DNA of 64,000 nucleotides from Lysobacter capsici (GCF_018732085.1 NZ_CP076103.1:2728001-2792000); one strand, 5' to 3'; counted from the stretch's first letter, positions 30,974-39,836 are shown. Notes: generated by a model not told the origin, from the sequence alone. Made by a program: numbers and translations.

Positions 30974-31450
30974 ATGCCTACGATCCGCCGTTCCGCCCTG
31001 GTCGAACACTCCGCCGCGCGCATGTTCGCGCTGGTCAACGATGTCGCCGCCTATCCGCGCCGCTTCGACTGGTGCGAGCAGGCGCAGGTGCTGGAGGCCG
31101 ACGAGCGCCATATGGTCGCGCGCCTGGACCTGGGCCTGGGCGCGCTGCGGACCTGGTTCACCACCCACAACACCTTGTCGCCGCCGCACCACATCGAGCT
31201 GAAGCTGGTCGACGGGCCGTTCCGCAAGCTCGGTGGGCGCTGGGAATTCCATGCGCTCGACGAGTCGGCCTGCAAGGTCACCCTGACCCTGGAATTCGAA
31301 CCGGCGATCAAGCTGCTCGGGCCGGCGATGGCGGTCGGGTTCCAGAGTCTGGCCGACCGCATGGTCGACGACTTCGTCCGCGTCGCCGATCGCGGCGCGG
31401 AACCGGCGGTGCCGACCGCGACGCCGGCCGACGGTGCGTCTTCGGCGTGA
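30974..31450 (+). CDS. ratA: RatA/COQ10-type START-domain protein
   Basis: The 158-residue protein starts MPTIRRSALVEHSAARMFALVNDVAAYPRRFDWC, the hallmark of the RatA (YfjG) and ubiquinone-binding COQ10 family. It has the DGPFRKLGGRWEFHAL strand and a C-terminal amphipathic helix (LADRMVDDFVRVADR). E. coli RatA was described as an inhibitor of ribosome subunit association, while homologues support respiratory quinone function; the latter is the more general family role. It overlaps rnfH by 4 bp and is divergent from smpB. Confidence 0.9.
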   Translation: MPTIRRSALVEHSAARMFALVNDVAAYPRRFDWCEQAQVLEADERHMVARLDLGLGALRTWFTTHNTLSPPHHIELKLVDGPFRKLGGRWEFHALDESACKVTLTLEFEPAIKLLGPAMAVGFQSLADRMVDDFVRVADRGAEPAVPTATPADGASSA

Positions 31451-31713
31451 AGGTCGAGGTCGTCCGCGCCTGGCCGCAACGGTTCGAAGCGCTCACGCTG
31501 GAACTGGCCGACGGCGCGGTGCTGGGCGACGCGGTCGCCGCGGCGGGTTGGCAGGACGACGCGCAGATCAGCGGTTATGCGATCTTCGGGGTCAAGGCGG
31601 TGGCCGACACGCCACTGCGCGACGGCGACCGGGTCGAGTTGCTGCGGCCGCTGCAGATCGATCCCAAGGACGCACGCAGGCGTCGCGCGGCCGATCGGCC
31701 GCTCAAGAAATAG
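31447..31713 (+). CDS. rnfH: RnfH family ubiquitin-like protein
   Basis: The 88-residue beta-grasp protein has the RnfH pattern: MKVEVVRAWPQRFEALTLEL, then GYAIFGVKAVADTPLRDGDR and VELLRPLQIDPKDARRRRA. Its function is unknown; it nearly always follows ratA. It starts with GTG, overlapping the ratA stop codon (GTGA), so translation is coupled. Confidence 0.92.
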   Translation: MKVEVVRAWPQRFEALTLELADGAVLGDAVAAAGWQDDAQISGYAIFGVKAVADTPLRDGDRVELLRPLQIDPKDARRRRAADRPLKK

Positions 31714-31842
31714 CCGGGGTCGCGAATCGACACGGCGACGCGTCCGTTCGGACACGGCGTTTGAAGCGCGCCGGTTCGGGCACGCTCGCTGGATCGATGG
31801 GTGAGTCGGATCAGCGCGCGGCAGGCTGCCGCGCCGCGAGGA

Positions 31843-32244
31843 TCAGCGCCGGCGGCGCTTGTCCTTGTCCTTGTCGCGGGCCAGGTTGCGGCCGAACTGC
31901 TTGACCGAGGCCTTGGCGATCTGTTCGTCCTGCTCGGGGAAGTAGTCGCCTTCCCACTTGGCCAGGGCGTCGTTTTCGAACCACAAGGTCAGGTTCTTGC
32001 GCTGGGTGGTGCCGACGCGGTCGACACGCTGGGTCGAGGTGTAGTCCCAGCGGTTCTGGTGGAACGGGTCTTCGATCGACGGGGTGCCGATCAGCAGCTG
32101 CACCTGCTGCTTGCTCATGCCGGTCTGGAGCTGGTCGACGGCGGTCTTCTCGAGCAGATTGCCCTGGTAGATCGGCTGCTTGTAGATGATGCCGCAGCCA
32201 GCGGTGAGCAGGGAGATCGAGAGAACGAGCAGGAGCTTACGCAT
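31843..32244 (-). CDS. bamE: Outer-membrane assembly lipoprotein BamE (OmlA/SmpA)
   Basis: The 133-residue lipoprotein has a signal peptide with the lipobox LLTAGCG (Cys about 17), then the BamE domain: LLEKTAVDQLQTGMSKQQVQ, LLIGTPSIEDPFHQNRWDY and NLTLWFENDALAKWEGDYFP. It belongs to the BAM complex that inserts beta-barrel proteins. The C-terminus is very basic (RDKDKDKRRRR). It is divergent from fur, a pairing well known from Xanthomonas (omlA-fur). ATG 32244 gives a correct signal peptide. Confidence 0.95.
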   Translation of the reverse strand: MRKLLLVLSISLLTAGCGIIYKQPIYQGNLLEKTAVDQLQTGMSKQQVQLLIGTPSIEDPFHQNRWDYTSTQRVDRVGTTQRKNLTLWFENDALAKWEGDYFPEQDEQIAKASVKQFGRNLARDKDKDKRRRR

Positions 32245-32464
32245 CGTATGAGGGTCTGCGGCAGTCGAAGGCAACGGGGCCGATGATACACTGAAGCCAG
32301 ACCCCACCAAGGGCGGATCGCAGCGTCGGCAACCCCCGCGCGTTCATCCGCCATTCCGGCCCGCCCGCTCCGTCCGCCCAGTGCGCAGCCCTCGCGGCGA
32401 CGGCCAGCCGGTCAACACCTCCGGTCCGGCCCGTGCCGGGCCGCACAGCTCAAGGGAAGTACCC

Positions 32465-32866
32465 ATGGAATCGCAGGACCTGCGCAACGTCGGACTCAAG
32501 GTCACCCACCCGCGCATGCGGATCCTGGAACTGCTCGAGCAGGCCAAGCCGCGGCACATGACCGCCGAGGACATCTACCGGATGCTGCTGGAAAAAGGCG
32601 AGGACATCGGTCTGGCCACGGTGTACCGCGTGCTGACCCAGTTCGAGTCGGCCGGGCTGGTGCTCAAGCACAACTTCGAGGCCGGCCAGTCGGTGTACGA
32701 GCTCGATCGCGGCCATCACCACGATCACATGGTCGATATCGAAAGCGGCAAGATCATCGAGTTCGAAAGCCCGGAGATCGAGGAATTGCAGCGCAAGGTC
32801 GCGGCCAAGCACGGCTACGAGATCGAGGAGCATTCGTTGGTGTTGTACGTGCGCAAGAAGCGGTGA
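32465..32866 (+). CDS. fur: Ferric uptake regulator Fur
   Basis: The 133-residue repressor has the winged helix (LKVTHPRMRILELLEQAKPR, then AEDIYRMLLEKGEDIGLATV) and the metal-binding HHHDHMVDIESGKIIEFES segment. It represses iron uptake genes when bound to Fe2+. The usual cysteine pairs of the structural zinc site are absent (there is no cysteine at all), as I recall for other Xanthomonadaceae Fur proteins. ATG 32465 follows AAGGGAAG by 5 bases. It is divergent from bamE. Confidence 0.97.
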   Translation: MESQDLRNVGLKVTHPRMRILELLEQAKPRHMTAEDIYRMLLEKGEDIGLATVYRVLTQFESAGLVLKHNFEAGQSVYELDRGHHHDHMVDIESGKIIEFESPEIEELQRKVAAKHGYEIEEHSLVLYVRKKR

Positions 32867-33020
32867 GGGCGGGGGGGTGAAAGCCGGGATTCGGGATGGG
32901 TGATTCGGGATTGGTGAGAAGCCTGAGCGAATCGCGGCGGCTGATGGTTTGAATCGTGATGCACCAAGGCCCGCCAATGGCGGGCCTTTGCTTTGGGACT
33001 TCAGCGTCATCCGACCAGAA

Positions 33021-33265
33021 CGTCATTCCCGCGAAGGCGGGAATCCAGAGACTTCAGCATCGTCTCGCCAGGACGTCATTTCCGTACAAGCGGGATTCCA
33101 GGGGCTTGAGCGTCCGTCTTGCCAGAACGTCGTTCCCGCGAAGACGGGAATCCAGAGACTTCAGCGTCGTCTTACCAGGACGTCATTCCCGCGAAAGCGG
33201 GAATCCAGTGACTTCAGGCGTTCTCGCACGAAAGGCCCTGGATTCCCGCGTTCGCGGGAATGACG
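33021..33265. repeat. REP-like element cluster, copy 5
   Basis: Four forward arms (33021, 33074, 33127 and 33180, one degenerate as TTTCCGTACAAGCGGG) have a period of about 53 bp and are closed by one reverse arm ending GAATGACGGTAGG. With the 130-bp sequence after it and the heptamer array at 33399 it forms a composite element that resembles 29841-30280 in order and partly in sequence. The region 32867-33483 holds these repeats and no gene. Confidence 0.88.
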
Positions 33266-33398
33266 GTAGGTTAGGGCGAGGCGATCGGTACTCAGCGTTG
33301 CTTCGGGTGCCTTACGGAGTTAAGCCTTCGTGGCAATGGATGAATTGAGCAACGGCACAGGTCGCATATCAGCCGAGCTAGAGCGCTACGCTCTGACC

Positions 33399-33481
33399 GA
33401 TTCCCGATTCCCGATTCCCTATCCCCGATCCCCGATCCCCGGCCTTTCCCCAATCCCGAATCCCAAATCCCCAATCCCGGC
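33399..33481. repeat. Degenerate heptamer array at the recN stop codon
   Basis: Units of GATTCCC, CGATCCC and GAATCCC fill the space up to 2 bases before the recN TAA (33484). The lead-in CTACGCTCTGACCGATTCCC is identical to that of the array at smpB. The array is more decayed than that at 30207. Confidence 0.85.
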
Positions 33482-33483
33482 CC

Positions 33484-35166
33484 TTAACCCACATCCGCCA
33501 GCAACCGCTTGGCCGCCGCGCGCACTTCCTTGGTCAGTTCGATGCCGCCGAGCATGCGCGCCAGTTCCTCTTCGCGCTGCTTGGCCGCGAGCACTTGCAC
33601 GGCGCTCTGGGTGACGCCTTCGCTGGCGGCCTTGCTGACCCGGTAGTGGGCGTGGCCCTGAGCCGCGACCTGGGCCAGGTGGGTCACGCACAGCACCTGG
33701 CGGCTGGCGCCGAGCGCGCGCAGTTTCTGGCCGACGATCTCCGCCACCGCGCCGCCGATGCCGGAGTCGACTTCGTCGAACACCATGGTCGGCACCGCGT
33801 CCATGCCGAACGCGGCCACTTCGATCGCCAGCGAGATGCGCGACAACTCGCCGCCGGAGGCGACCTTGCGCAGCGCGCGCGCGGGCTGGCCGGGGTTGGC
33901 CGCGACCAGGAATTCGATGCGTTCGCCGCCGTTCGGATCGGGCCGGTCTTCGTCCAGCGGTTCGATCGCGACGTCGAAACGGCCGCCGCCCATGCCCAGT
34001 TCGCCGATCAGTTCGGTGGTCTTGGACGACAGCGACTTGGCCGCGTCGCGGCGGGCCTTGCCCAGCACGTCGGCGGCCTTGCGCCAGCCTTTGCGCGCGG
34101 TTTCGATTTCCAGGTCGAGCGTTTCCAGGCGCACGCCGGCGCCGCGCAGCATTTCCAGCTCGGCGGCGATGCCGTCGCGGGTCGCGGCCAGTTGTTCGGG
34201 TGCGATGCGGTGCTTGCGCGCCAGTTCGTGCAGGCGGCCGATCCGGCTTTCGATCTGTTCGAATGCGGACGGGTCCAGGTCGAGATCGTCGCGGACCCGG
34301 TCGAGCAGGACCAGGGCTTCGTCGATCTGGATCGCGGCGTTGTCGAGCATGCTGTCGACCTCGCCCAGGCGCGGTTCGTGCTCGGTCACGCGCTGCAGTT
34401 CGCCGCGCACCTGCTGCAGGGTGCGGGTCAGCGAGGGGCCTTCGTCGCCGCCGATGCGCGCGAACGCGGCCTCGCAGGCGGCGATCAGGCCGGCGGCGTG
34501 GGCGTGGCGGCGATGGTCGGCGGTGAGCTTGGCCAGCGCCTCGGGATCGAGCGCTTCGCGTTCGAGTTCGCGGTGCTGGTGTTCGAGCCAGCCGATCCGG
34601 TCGGAGACGTCGCCTTGCGCCATCAGCGTGTCGCGCTCGCGCAGCAGCGCGCTCCAGGCGCGCGCGGCGGCCTCGACCGCGCTGCGCGCGGCGTCGGTGC
34701 GGCCGTAGGCGTCGAGCAGGGTGAGCTGGCTGGCCTTGGCCATCAGCGCCTGGTGTTCGTGCTGGCCGTGGATTTCGACCAACCGCCCGGCCAGTTCGCC
34801 GAGCTGGCTCAGCGTTACCGGCCGGCCGTTGACCCAGGCACGCGAGCCGCCGTCGGCGCGGATCACCCGGCGGATCTGGCAGACCGGCGCGTCGCCGTCG
34901 CCGGTTTCGTCGAGTTCGTTGTCGCGCAGCCAGTCGGCGGCTTGCGGGGCGTCGTCGAGGGTGAAGTCGGCGACCAGTTCGGCGCGGTCGGCGCCGTGGC
35001 GGACCACGCCGCTGTCGGCGCGCAGGCCCGACAACAGGCCGAGGGCGTCGACCAGCAGCGACTTGCCGGCGCCGGTTTCGCCGGAGATCACGGTGAGGCC
35101 GGGTCCGAAACTGAGTTCGGCGGCGCTGACGACGGCGAATTGCTTTAGCGAGAGGTGGGCGAGCAT
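33484..35166 (-). CDS. recN: DNA repair protein RecN
   Basis: The 560-residue SMC-like ATPase acts in double-strand break repair. It has the Walker A motif (LTVISGETGAGKSLLVDAL, about 22-40), two central coiled-coil arms, the ABC signature region (RKVASGGELSRISLAIEVAA) and Walker B (TMVFDEVDSGIGG). ATG 35166 gives the normal start (MLAHLSLKQFAVVSAAELSF). RecN is usually SOS-induced, but I see no palindrome like that of lexA in the 80 bases upstream. It converges on fur and is divergent from hrcA. Confidence 0.97.
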   Translation of the reverse strand: MLAHLSLKQFAVVSAAELSFGPGLTVISGETGAGKSLLVDALGLLSGLRADSGVVRHGADRAELVADFTLDDAPQAADWLRDNELDETGDGDAPVCQIRRVIRADGGSRAWVNGRPVTLSQLGELAGRLVEIHGQHEHQALMAKASQLTLLDAYGRTDAARSAVEAAARAWSALLRERDTLMAQGDVSDRIGWLEHQHRELEREALDPEALAKLTADHRRHAHAAGLIAACEAAFARIGGDEGPSLTRTLQQVRGELQRVTEHEPRLGEVDSMLDNAAIQIDEALVLLDRVRDDLDLDPSAFEQIESRIGRLHELARKHRIAPEQLAATRDGIAAELEMLRGAGVRLETLDLEIETARKGWRKAADVLGKARRDAAKSLSSKTTELIGELGMGGGRFDVAIEPLDEDRPDPNGGERIEFLVAANPGQPARALRKVASGGELSRISLAIEVAAFGMDAVPTMVFDEVDSGIGGAVAEIVGQKLRALGASRQVLCVTHLAQVAAQGHAHYRVSKAASEGVTQSAVQVLAAKQREEELARMLGGIELTKEVRAAAKRLLADVG

Positions 35167-35370
35167 GCGGCGGCGATTGTGCCTTGAGCGAGCGGGGCTG
35201 GGAATGGGAGCGGCGGCGGGGGCGAGCGTAGGGGCGGGGTGGATCATGGGGTGAGATTGGGGAGGAGGGTGGGCTGGCTTGGGTTTGCGGGTTGGTCCTC
35301 ATTGGTTTGCCAGGGTTTGCCAGCCAGGGGCCTCGTTGGTTTTGCTGGACAGGGTCGCGTTGCTTTTGCT

Positions 35371-35455
35371 CGTCATTCCCGCGAAGGCGGGAATCCAGAG
35401 ACTTCAGAGTCATGCCTCGGTGAAGCCCTGGATTCCCGCCTTCGCGGGAATGACG
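35371..35455. repeat. REP-like paired-palindrome element, copy 6
   Basis: One forward arm and one reverse arm are joined by a linker (AGAGACTTCAGAGTCATGCC) that differs from that of the other copies. It lies in the 499-base recN-hrcA intergenic region, again followed by a heptamer array. Confidence 0.87.
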
Positions 35456-35511
35456 AGCCAAAGAGGAGTCGTGCCCGACAGATTGGCAACCGATCGCGTC
35501 ATCCTTCTTAC

Positions 35512-35616
35512 GATTCCCGATTCCCGATTCCCGATTCCCGATTCCCAAATCCCGACTCCCGACTCCCGACTCCCGAGCTTTTCACCAATCCCGAATCCCC
35601 AATCCCGAATCCCGGC
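35512..35616. repeat. Heptamer array upstream of hrcA
   Basis: Five units of GATTCCC are followed by four units of the GACTCCC type, a short break, and further AATCCC(G) units, about 105 bp. It ends 50 bp before the hrcA ATG, so it probably lies in or next to the hrcA promoter region. Confidence 0.85.
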
Positions 35617-35665
35617 CTCCAACCAACCCTTGCACCTTCCCCCACCGGCGCTTATATCCACACCC

Positions 35666-36715
35666 ATGAACCGTCGCCCCGATCCCAGCCTCGACCCGCG
35701 CGCGCGCCAATTGCTGCGCACGCTGATCGGCCGCTATATCCACAGCGGCGAGCCGGTCGGGTCGCAGACCCTGGCCAAGCACGCCGGGCTGGATGTCAGC
35801 GCGGCGACCATCCGCAACATCCTAGGCGACCTGGAAGACGCCGGCCTGCTCAGCGCCCCGCACGCCTCGGCCGGGCGCATCCCGACCTCGCAGGGCTACC
35901 GCCTGTTCGTCGACTCGCTGCTGCAGGTGCGGCCGCTGCCGGAAGGCGACCTAGCGCGCCTGCGCAGCGAGCTGCCGTCGGGCACCGGCACCCAGGCCCT
36001 GCTCGGCAGCGCCTCGGAACTGCTGTCGGCGATGACCCACTTCGTCGGCGTGGTCAGCGTGCCCAAGCGTGAGCAGTTCGCGTTCCGACGCATCGATTTC
36101 GTGCCGCTCGACGCGCAGCGGGTGCTGGCGATCCTGGTGTTCGCCGATCAGGACGTGCAGAACCGCATCATCCAGACCCGCCGTCCCTACGAGGCCGGCG
36201 AGCTGGAGCGGGTCGGCAACTACCTCAATGCGCATTTCGCCGGCCGGCCGGTGTCGGAGATCCGCGACGTGCTGCTGCTGGAGCTGCGCAACGCCCAGTC
36301 CGAAATGCAGACGCTGCTGGCGCAGTCGGTCGAACTGGCCGAGCAGGTGCTGATCCCGGACAACGACGACATGGTCCTGGCTGGGCAGACCCGGCTGATG
36401 GGCGTGCAGGAACTGGCCGACCTGGACCGGCTGCGCGAGCTGTTCGAAGCCTTCGCGCGCAAGCGCGAGATCCTGCAATTGCTCGAACGCACCGTGCGCG
36501 CGCCGGGCGTGCGCATCTTCATCGGCGAGGAAACCGGGCTGGCGCCGCTGGAAGGCGTGTCGTTGGTGACCGCGCCGTACACCGCCGGCGGCCGCGTGCT
36601 CGGCGTGCTCGGGGTGATCGGACCGACCCGGATGGCCTACGACCGGGTGATCCCGGTGGTGCAGGCGGCGGCCGACGCGCTGGGTAATGCGTTCGGGGCA
36701 CCCGAAGCCGAATAA
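35666..36715 (+). CDS. hrcA: Heat-inducible transcription repressor HrcA
   Basis: The 349-residue repressor of class I heat-shock genes has the winged helix (LLRTLIGRYIHSGEPVGSQT, then KHAGLDVSAATIRNILGDLE) and the conserved SAPHASAGRIPTSQGYRLFVD. The GAF-like C-terminal domain (RIFIGEETGLAPLEGVSLVT) is present. It binds CIRCE elements and is helped by GroE. No CIRCE sequence (TTAGCACTC with its inverted partner) is visible upstream of hrcA, grpE or dnaK, so its targets are probably elsewhere, most likely groESL. ATG 35666 is used; the longer open frame has no support. Confidence 0.95.
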   Translation: MNRRPDPSLDPRARQLLRTLIGRYIHSGEPVGSQTLAKHAGLDVSAATIRNILGDLEDAGLLSAPHASAGRIPTSQGYRLFVDSLLQVRPLPEGDLARLRSELPSGTGTQALLGSASELLSAMTHFVGVVSVPKREQFAFRRIDFVPLDAQRVLAILVFADQDVQNRIIQTRRPYEAGELERVGNYLNAHFAGRPVSEIRDVLLLELRNAQSEMQTLLAQSVELAEQVLIPDNDDMVLAGQTRLMGVQELADLDRLRELFEAFARKREILQLLERTVRAPGVRIFIGEETGLAPLEGVSLVTAPYTAGGRVLGVLGVIGPTRMAYDRVIPVVQAAADALGNAFGAPEAE

Positions 36716-36723
36716 GGCCGAAT

Positions 36724-37027
36724 CTTCGCGTCCGCGGGGTAGCCCCCTGTAGGAGCGGCGCGAGCCGCGACCACGAATCCCGTCTTCCCGCGCAGGATTG
36801 AGTACGTCGATCAACCATCACGGCAAGCCCGAACCAGCGCCGGCGTGTGTGTTGGCCGAGTTTTCGCGTCTGTGGGTCGGCCCCCTGTAGGAGCGGCGCG
36901 AGCCGCGACCGCGAATCCCGTCGTCCCGCGCAGGATTGGTTACGTCGGGTAACCCTCACGGCAAGCCCAGGCCAGCGCCGGGGTGTGTGGTAGCGCGGCC
37001 GCGGCCCGCGCCGCTCCTACAGGGGCC
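36724..37027. repeat. Tandem 138-bp duplication carrying GTAGGAGCGG repeats
   Basis: Two copies of a block of about 138 bp (36724-36861 and 36862-36997) stand head to tail and are about 80 per cent identical. Each holds CCCCTGTAGGAGCGGCGCGA and CGCAGGATTG and ends near CGGCAAGCCC. A third, inverted copy of the core repeat is at 36998-37027. This fills nearly all of the hrcA-grpE gap (36716-37146). Confidence 0.85.
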
Positions 37028-37146
37028 GCCCGTCATCCACGAATCAGCCGGCCGATGCATCCAGCCTCTTGCCGCGATTGTCCCGAAACCACCCCCGCTC
37101 GCCGCAACTGAGCGCCGATCCCGCACGATCGCCGCAGATCCCGGCA

Positions 37147-37174
37147 CTTGAATGGTCCGGCCGCGGCCCCATAG
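37147..37174 (+). promoter_or_regulatory. Sigma-32 heat-shock promoter of grpE
   Basis: CTTGAA (37147-37152) and CCCCATAG (37167-37174) are 14 bp apart, a near-perfect match to the RpoH consensus (CTTGAAA, then CCCCATnT). The grpE ATG is 35 bases downstream. Confidence 0.88.
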
Positions 37175-37208
37175 CTGGCCTGTCGCGGAAAAACCGCCAG
37201 GACCCAGC

Positions 37209-37721
37209 ATGAGCCAAAACGACCCCAATCCCGAACTGAACCTCGACGACCAAGCCGCCGCGGCGAACGCCGAGCCGACCGAGGTCGAGAGCCTGCGCGC
37301 CGAGTTGACCCGGTTGCGCGAAGACTCGCTGCGCGAACGCGCCGAACTCGACAACCAGCGCAAGCGCGTGGCCCGCGATATCGACATGGCCCGCAAGTTC
37401 GCCAACGAGCGCCTGCTCGGCGACCTGCTGCCGGTGATCGACAGCCTGGAAGCCGGGCTGGGCGTGGCCGGCGGCGAGCCCAACGCGCTGCGCGAAGGCA
37501 TGGAACTGACCCTGCGCCAGTTGCTCAAGGTCGCCGGCGACAACGGCCTGGTCGCGGTCGACCCGGTCGGCCAGCCGTTCAACCCCGAGCACCATCAGGC
37601 GATGAGCCTGGTGCCCGCGCCGGGCGTCGCGCCGAACCACGTGGTCCAGGTCTACCAAAAGGGCTGGCTGCTCAACGAGCGCCTGCTGCGTCCGGCCCTG
37701 GTCGTGGTCAGCCAGGACTGA
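37209..37721 (+). CDS. grpE: Nucleotide exchange factor GrpE
   Basis: The 170-residue co-chaperone releases ADP from DnaK. The N-terminal coiled coil (ESLRAELTRLREDSLRERAE), the conserved ELDNQRKRVARDIDMARKFA and the C-terminal beta domain (NPEHHQAMSLVPAPGVAPNH, then VVQVYQKGWLLNERLLRPAL) are present. ATG 37209 lies 35 bases after the sigma-32 promoter; the ribosome-binding site is weak. Confidence 0.97.
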   Translation: MSQNDPNPELNLDDQAAAANAEPTEVESLRAELTRLREDSLRERAELDNQRKRVARDIDMARKFANERLLGDLLPVIDSLEAGLGVAGGEPNALREGMELTLRQLLKVAGDNGLVAVDPVGQPFNPEHHQAMSLVPAPGVAPNHVVQVYQKGWLLNERLLRPALVVVSQD

Positions 37722-37816
37722 GCCGAACCATCCAATCGCACGCGGCCGGGGCCCGATCGGCTTGGAACGGCCCGGTCCGCGAAGTTCACCAAACGTTAAA
37801 GGGCAGGGCACGGGCG

Positions 37817-37845
37817 CTTGAACTGCCCGGCACCGAGCCCCAGAT
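37817..37845 (+). promoter_or_regulatory. Sigma-32 heat-shock promoter of dnaK
   Basis: CTTGAA (37817-37822) and CCCCAGAT (37838-37845) are 15 bp apart and fit the RpoH consensus. The dnaK ATG is about 70 bases further. dnaK can thus be induced independently of grpE. Confidence 0.82.
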
Positions 37846-37916
37846 ATCGCACATCGGCGGCCTGCAGCAATCGCGCCGCCCCCAACATTGAAGCATTGAG
37901 AGAGGGAGCAACATCC

Positions 37917-39836
37917 ATGGGCAAGATCATCGGCATCGACCTGGGCACCACCAATTCCTGCGTTTCGATCATGGAAGGCGGCAAGGCCAAGGTCATCGAA
38001 AATTCCGAAGGCGACCGCACCACGCCGTCGATCGTCGCGTTCACCAAGGACGGCGAAGTCCTGGTCGGCGCGTCGGCCAAGCGCCAGGCGGTCACCAACC
38101 CGAAGAACACCTTCTACGCGGTCAAGCGCCTGATCGGCCGCAAGATGACCGACGCCGAAGTGCAGAAGGACCTCGGCCTGGTGCCGTACGCGATCGTCCC
38201 GCACGACAACGGCGACGCCTGGGTCGCGACCCAGGACGGCAAGAAGATGGCGCCGCAGCAGATCTCGGCCGAAGTGCTGGGCAAGATGAAGAAGACCGCC
38301 GAAGCCTACCTGGGCGAGCCGGTCACCGAAGCGGTCATCACCGTGCCGGCCTACTTCAACGACAGCCAGCGCCAGGCGACCAAGGACGCGGGCAAGATCG
38401 CCGGCCTGGAAGTCAAGCGCATCATCAACGAACCCACCGCGGCCGCGCTGGCCTACGGCATGGACAAGAAGGGCGGCGATCGCAAGGTCGCGGTCTACGA
38501 TCTGGGCGGCGGCACCTTCGACGTGTCGATCATCGAGATCGCCTCGGTCGACGGCGAAATGCAGGTCGAAGTGCTGTCGACCAACGGCGACACCTTCCTG
38601 GGCGGCGAAGACTTCGACAAGCGCGTCATCGACTACTTGGTCGAGGAGTTCCTCAAGGACCAGGGCATCGACCTGCGCAAGGACCCGCTGGCCCTGCAGC
38701 GCCTGAAGGACGCGGCCGAGCGCGCCAAGATCGAGCTGTCGTCCTCGCAGCAGACCGAAGTCAACCTGCCCTACGTCACCGCCGATGCGTCGGGCCCGAA
38801 GCACCTCAACATCAAGCTGACCCGCGCCAAGCTGGAGTCGCTGGTCGAGGACCTGGTCAAGAAGACGATCGAGCCGTGCCGCATCGCGCTCAACGACGCC
38901 GGCCTTCGCGCCAGCGACGTGGCCGAGGTGATCCTGGTCGGCGGTCAGACCCGCATGCCCAAGGTCAGCCAAGCCGTGGCCGAGTTCTTCGGCAAGGAAC
39001 CGCGCAAGGACGTCAACCCGGATGAAGCCGTCGCCGTCGGCGCCGCGATCCAGGGCGGCGTGCTGGCCGGCGACGTCAAGGACGTGCTGCTGCTCGACGT
39101 GACCCCGCTGAGCCTGGGCATCGAAACCCTGGGCGGCGTGTTCACCAAGATCATCGAGAAGAACACCACCGTTCCGACCAAGGCCTCGCAGACCTTCTCG
39201 ACCGCCGAGGACAACCAGTCCGCGGTGACCGTGCACGTGCTGCAGGGCGAGCGCGACCAGGCCCGCTTCAACAAGTCGCTGGCCCGCTTCGACCTGTCCG
39301 GCATCGAGCCCTCGCCGCGCGGCATGCCGCAGGTCGAGGTGTCGTTCGACATCGACGCCAACGGCATCATCCACGTCAGCGCCAAGGACAAGAAGACCAA
39401 CAAGGAACAGAAGGTCGAGATCAAGGGCGGCTCGGGCCTGTCCGAGGAAGAGATCGCCAAGATGGTCGCCGACGCGGAAGCCAACCGCGAGGAAGACCAG
39501 AAGTTCCAGGAACTGGTGCAGGCGCGCAACCACGCCGACGGCCTAATCCACATGACCCGCAGCACGATCAAGGAAAACGGCGAGAAGTTGCCGGGCGACC
39601 AGATCGGCCGCGCCGAAGCCGCCATCTCGGAGCTGGAAACGGCGATGAAGGGCGACGACAAGGGCCAGATCGAGGCCAAGTCGAAGGCGCTGGAAGAGGC
39701 CGCGCAGTCGCTGTTCGCGGCGGCCAACGCCGGTCAGCCGGGCGAAGGCGCCCCGGCCGGCGACAGCGGCGCGTCGGCCAAGGCCGACGACGTGGTCGAT
39801 GCGGAGTTCACTGAAGTGAAGGACGAGAAGAAGTAA
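37917..39836 (+). CDS. dnaK: Chaperone DnaK (Hsp70)
   Basis: The 639-residue chaperone has the ATPase domain (GKIIGIDLGTTNSCVSIMEG at the start, VYDLGGGTFDVSIIEIA, then VILVGGQTRMPKV) and the substrate-binding domain (LLDVTPLSLGIETLGGVFTK), with the usual acidic C-terminus ending in DAEFTEVKDEKK. It refolds proteins together with DnaJ and GrpE. ATG 37917 follows GAGAGGGAG by 8 bases. Two stems of GGGAATC type follow its stop codon. Confidence 0.98.
   Translation: MGKIIGIDLGTTNSCVSIMEGGKAKVIENSEGDRTTPSIVAFTKDGEVLVGASAKRQAVTNPKNTFYAVKRLIGRKMTDAEVQKDLGLVPYAIVPHDNGDAWVATQDGKKMAPQQISAEVLGKMKKTAEAYLGEPVTEAVITVPAYFNDSQRQATKDAGKIAGLEVKRIINEPTAAALAYGMDKKGGDRKVAVYDLGGGTFDVSIIEIASVDGEMQVEVLSTNGDTFLGGEDFDKRVIDYLVEEFLKDQGIDLRKDPLALQRLKDAAERAKIELSSSQQTEVNLPYVTADASGPKHLNIKLTRAKLESLVEDLVKKTIEPCRIALNDAGLRASDVAEVILVGGQTRMPKVSQAVAEFFGKEPRKDVNPDEAVAVGAAIQGGVLAGDVKDVLLLDVTPLSLGIETLGGVFTKIIEKNTTVPTKASQTFSTAEDNQSAVTVHVLQGERDQARFNKSLARFDLSGIEPSPRGMPQVEVSFDIDANGIIHVSAKDKKTNKEQKVEIKGGSGLSEEEIAKMVADAEANREEDQKFQELVQARNHADGLIHMTRSTIKENGEKLPGDQIGRAEAAISELETAMKGDDKGQIEAKSKALEEAAQSLFAAANAGQPGEGAPAGDSGASAKADDVVDAEFTEVKDEKK

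Noticed and set aside
35167..35260. LexA operator upstream of recN
   Set aside because: No sequence like TACTAATATTAGTA or TTAG/TACTA half-sites is present, although recN is SOS-induced in many bacteria.
35640..35665. CIRCE element before hrcA
   Set aside because: Neither TTAGCACTC nor its partner GAGTGCTAA occurs in the upstream regions of hrcA, grpE or dnaK.
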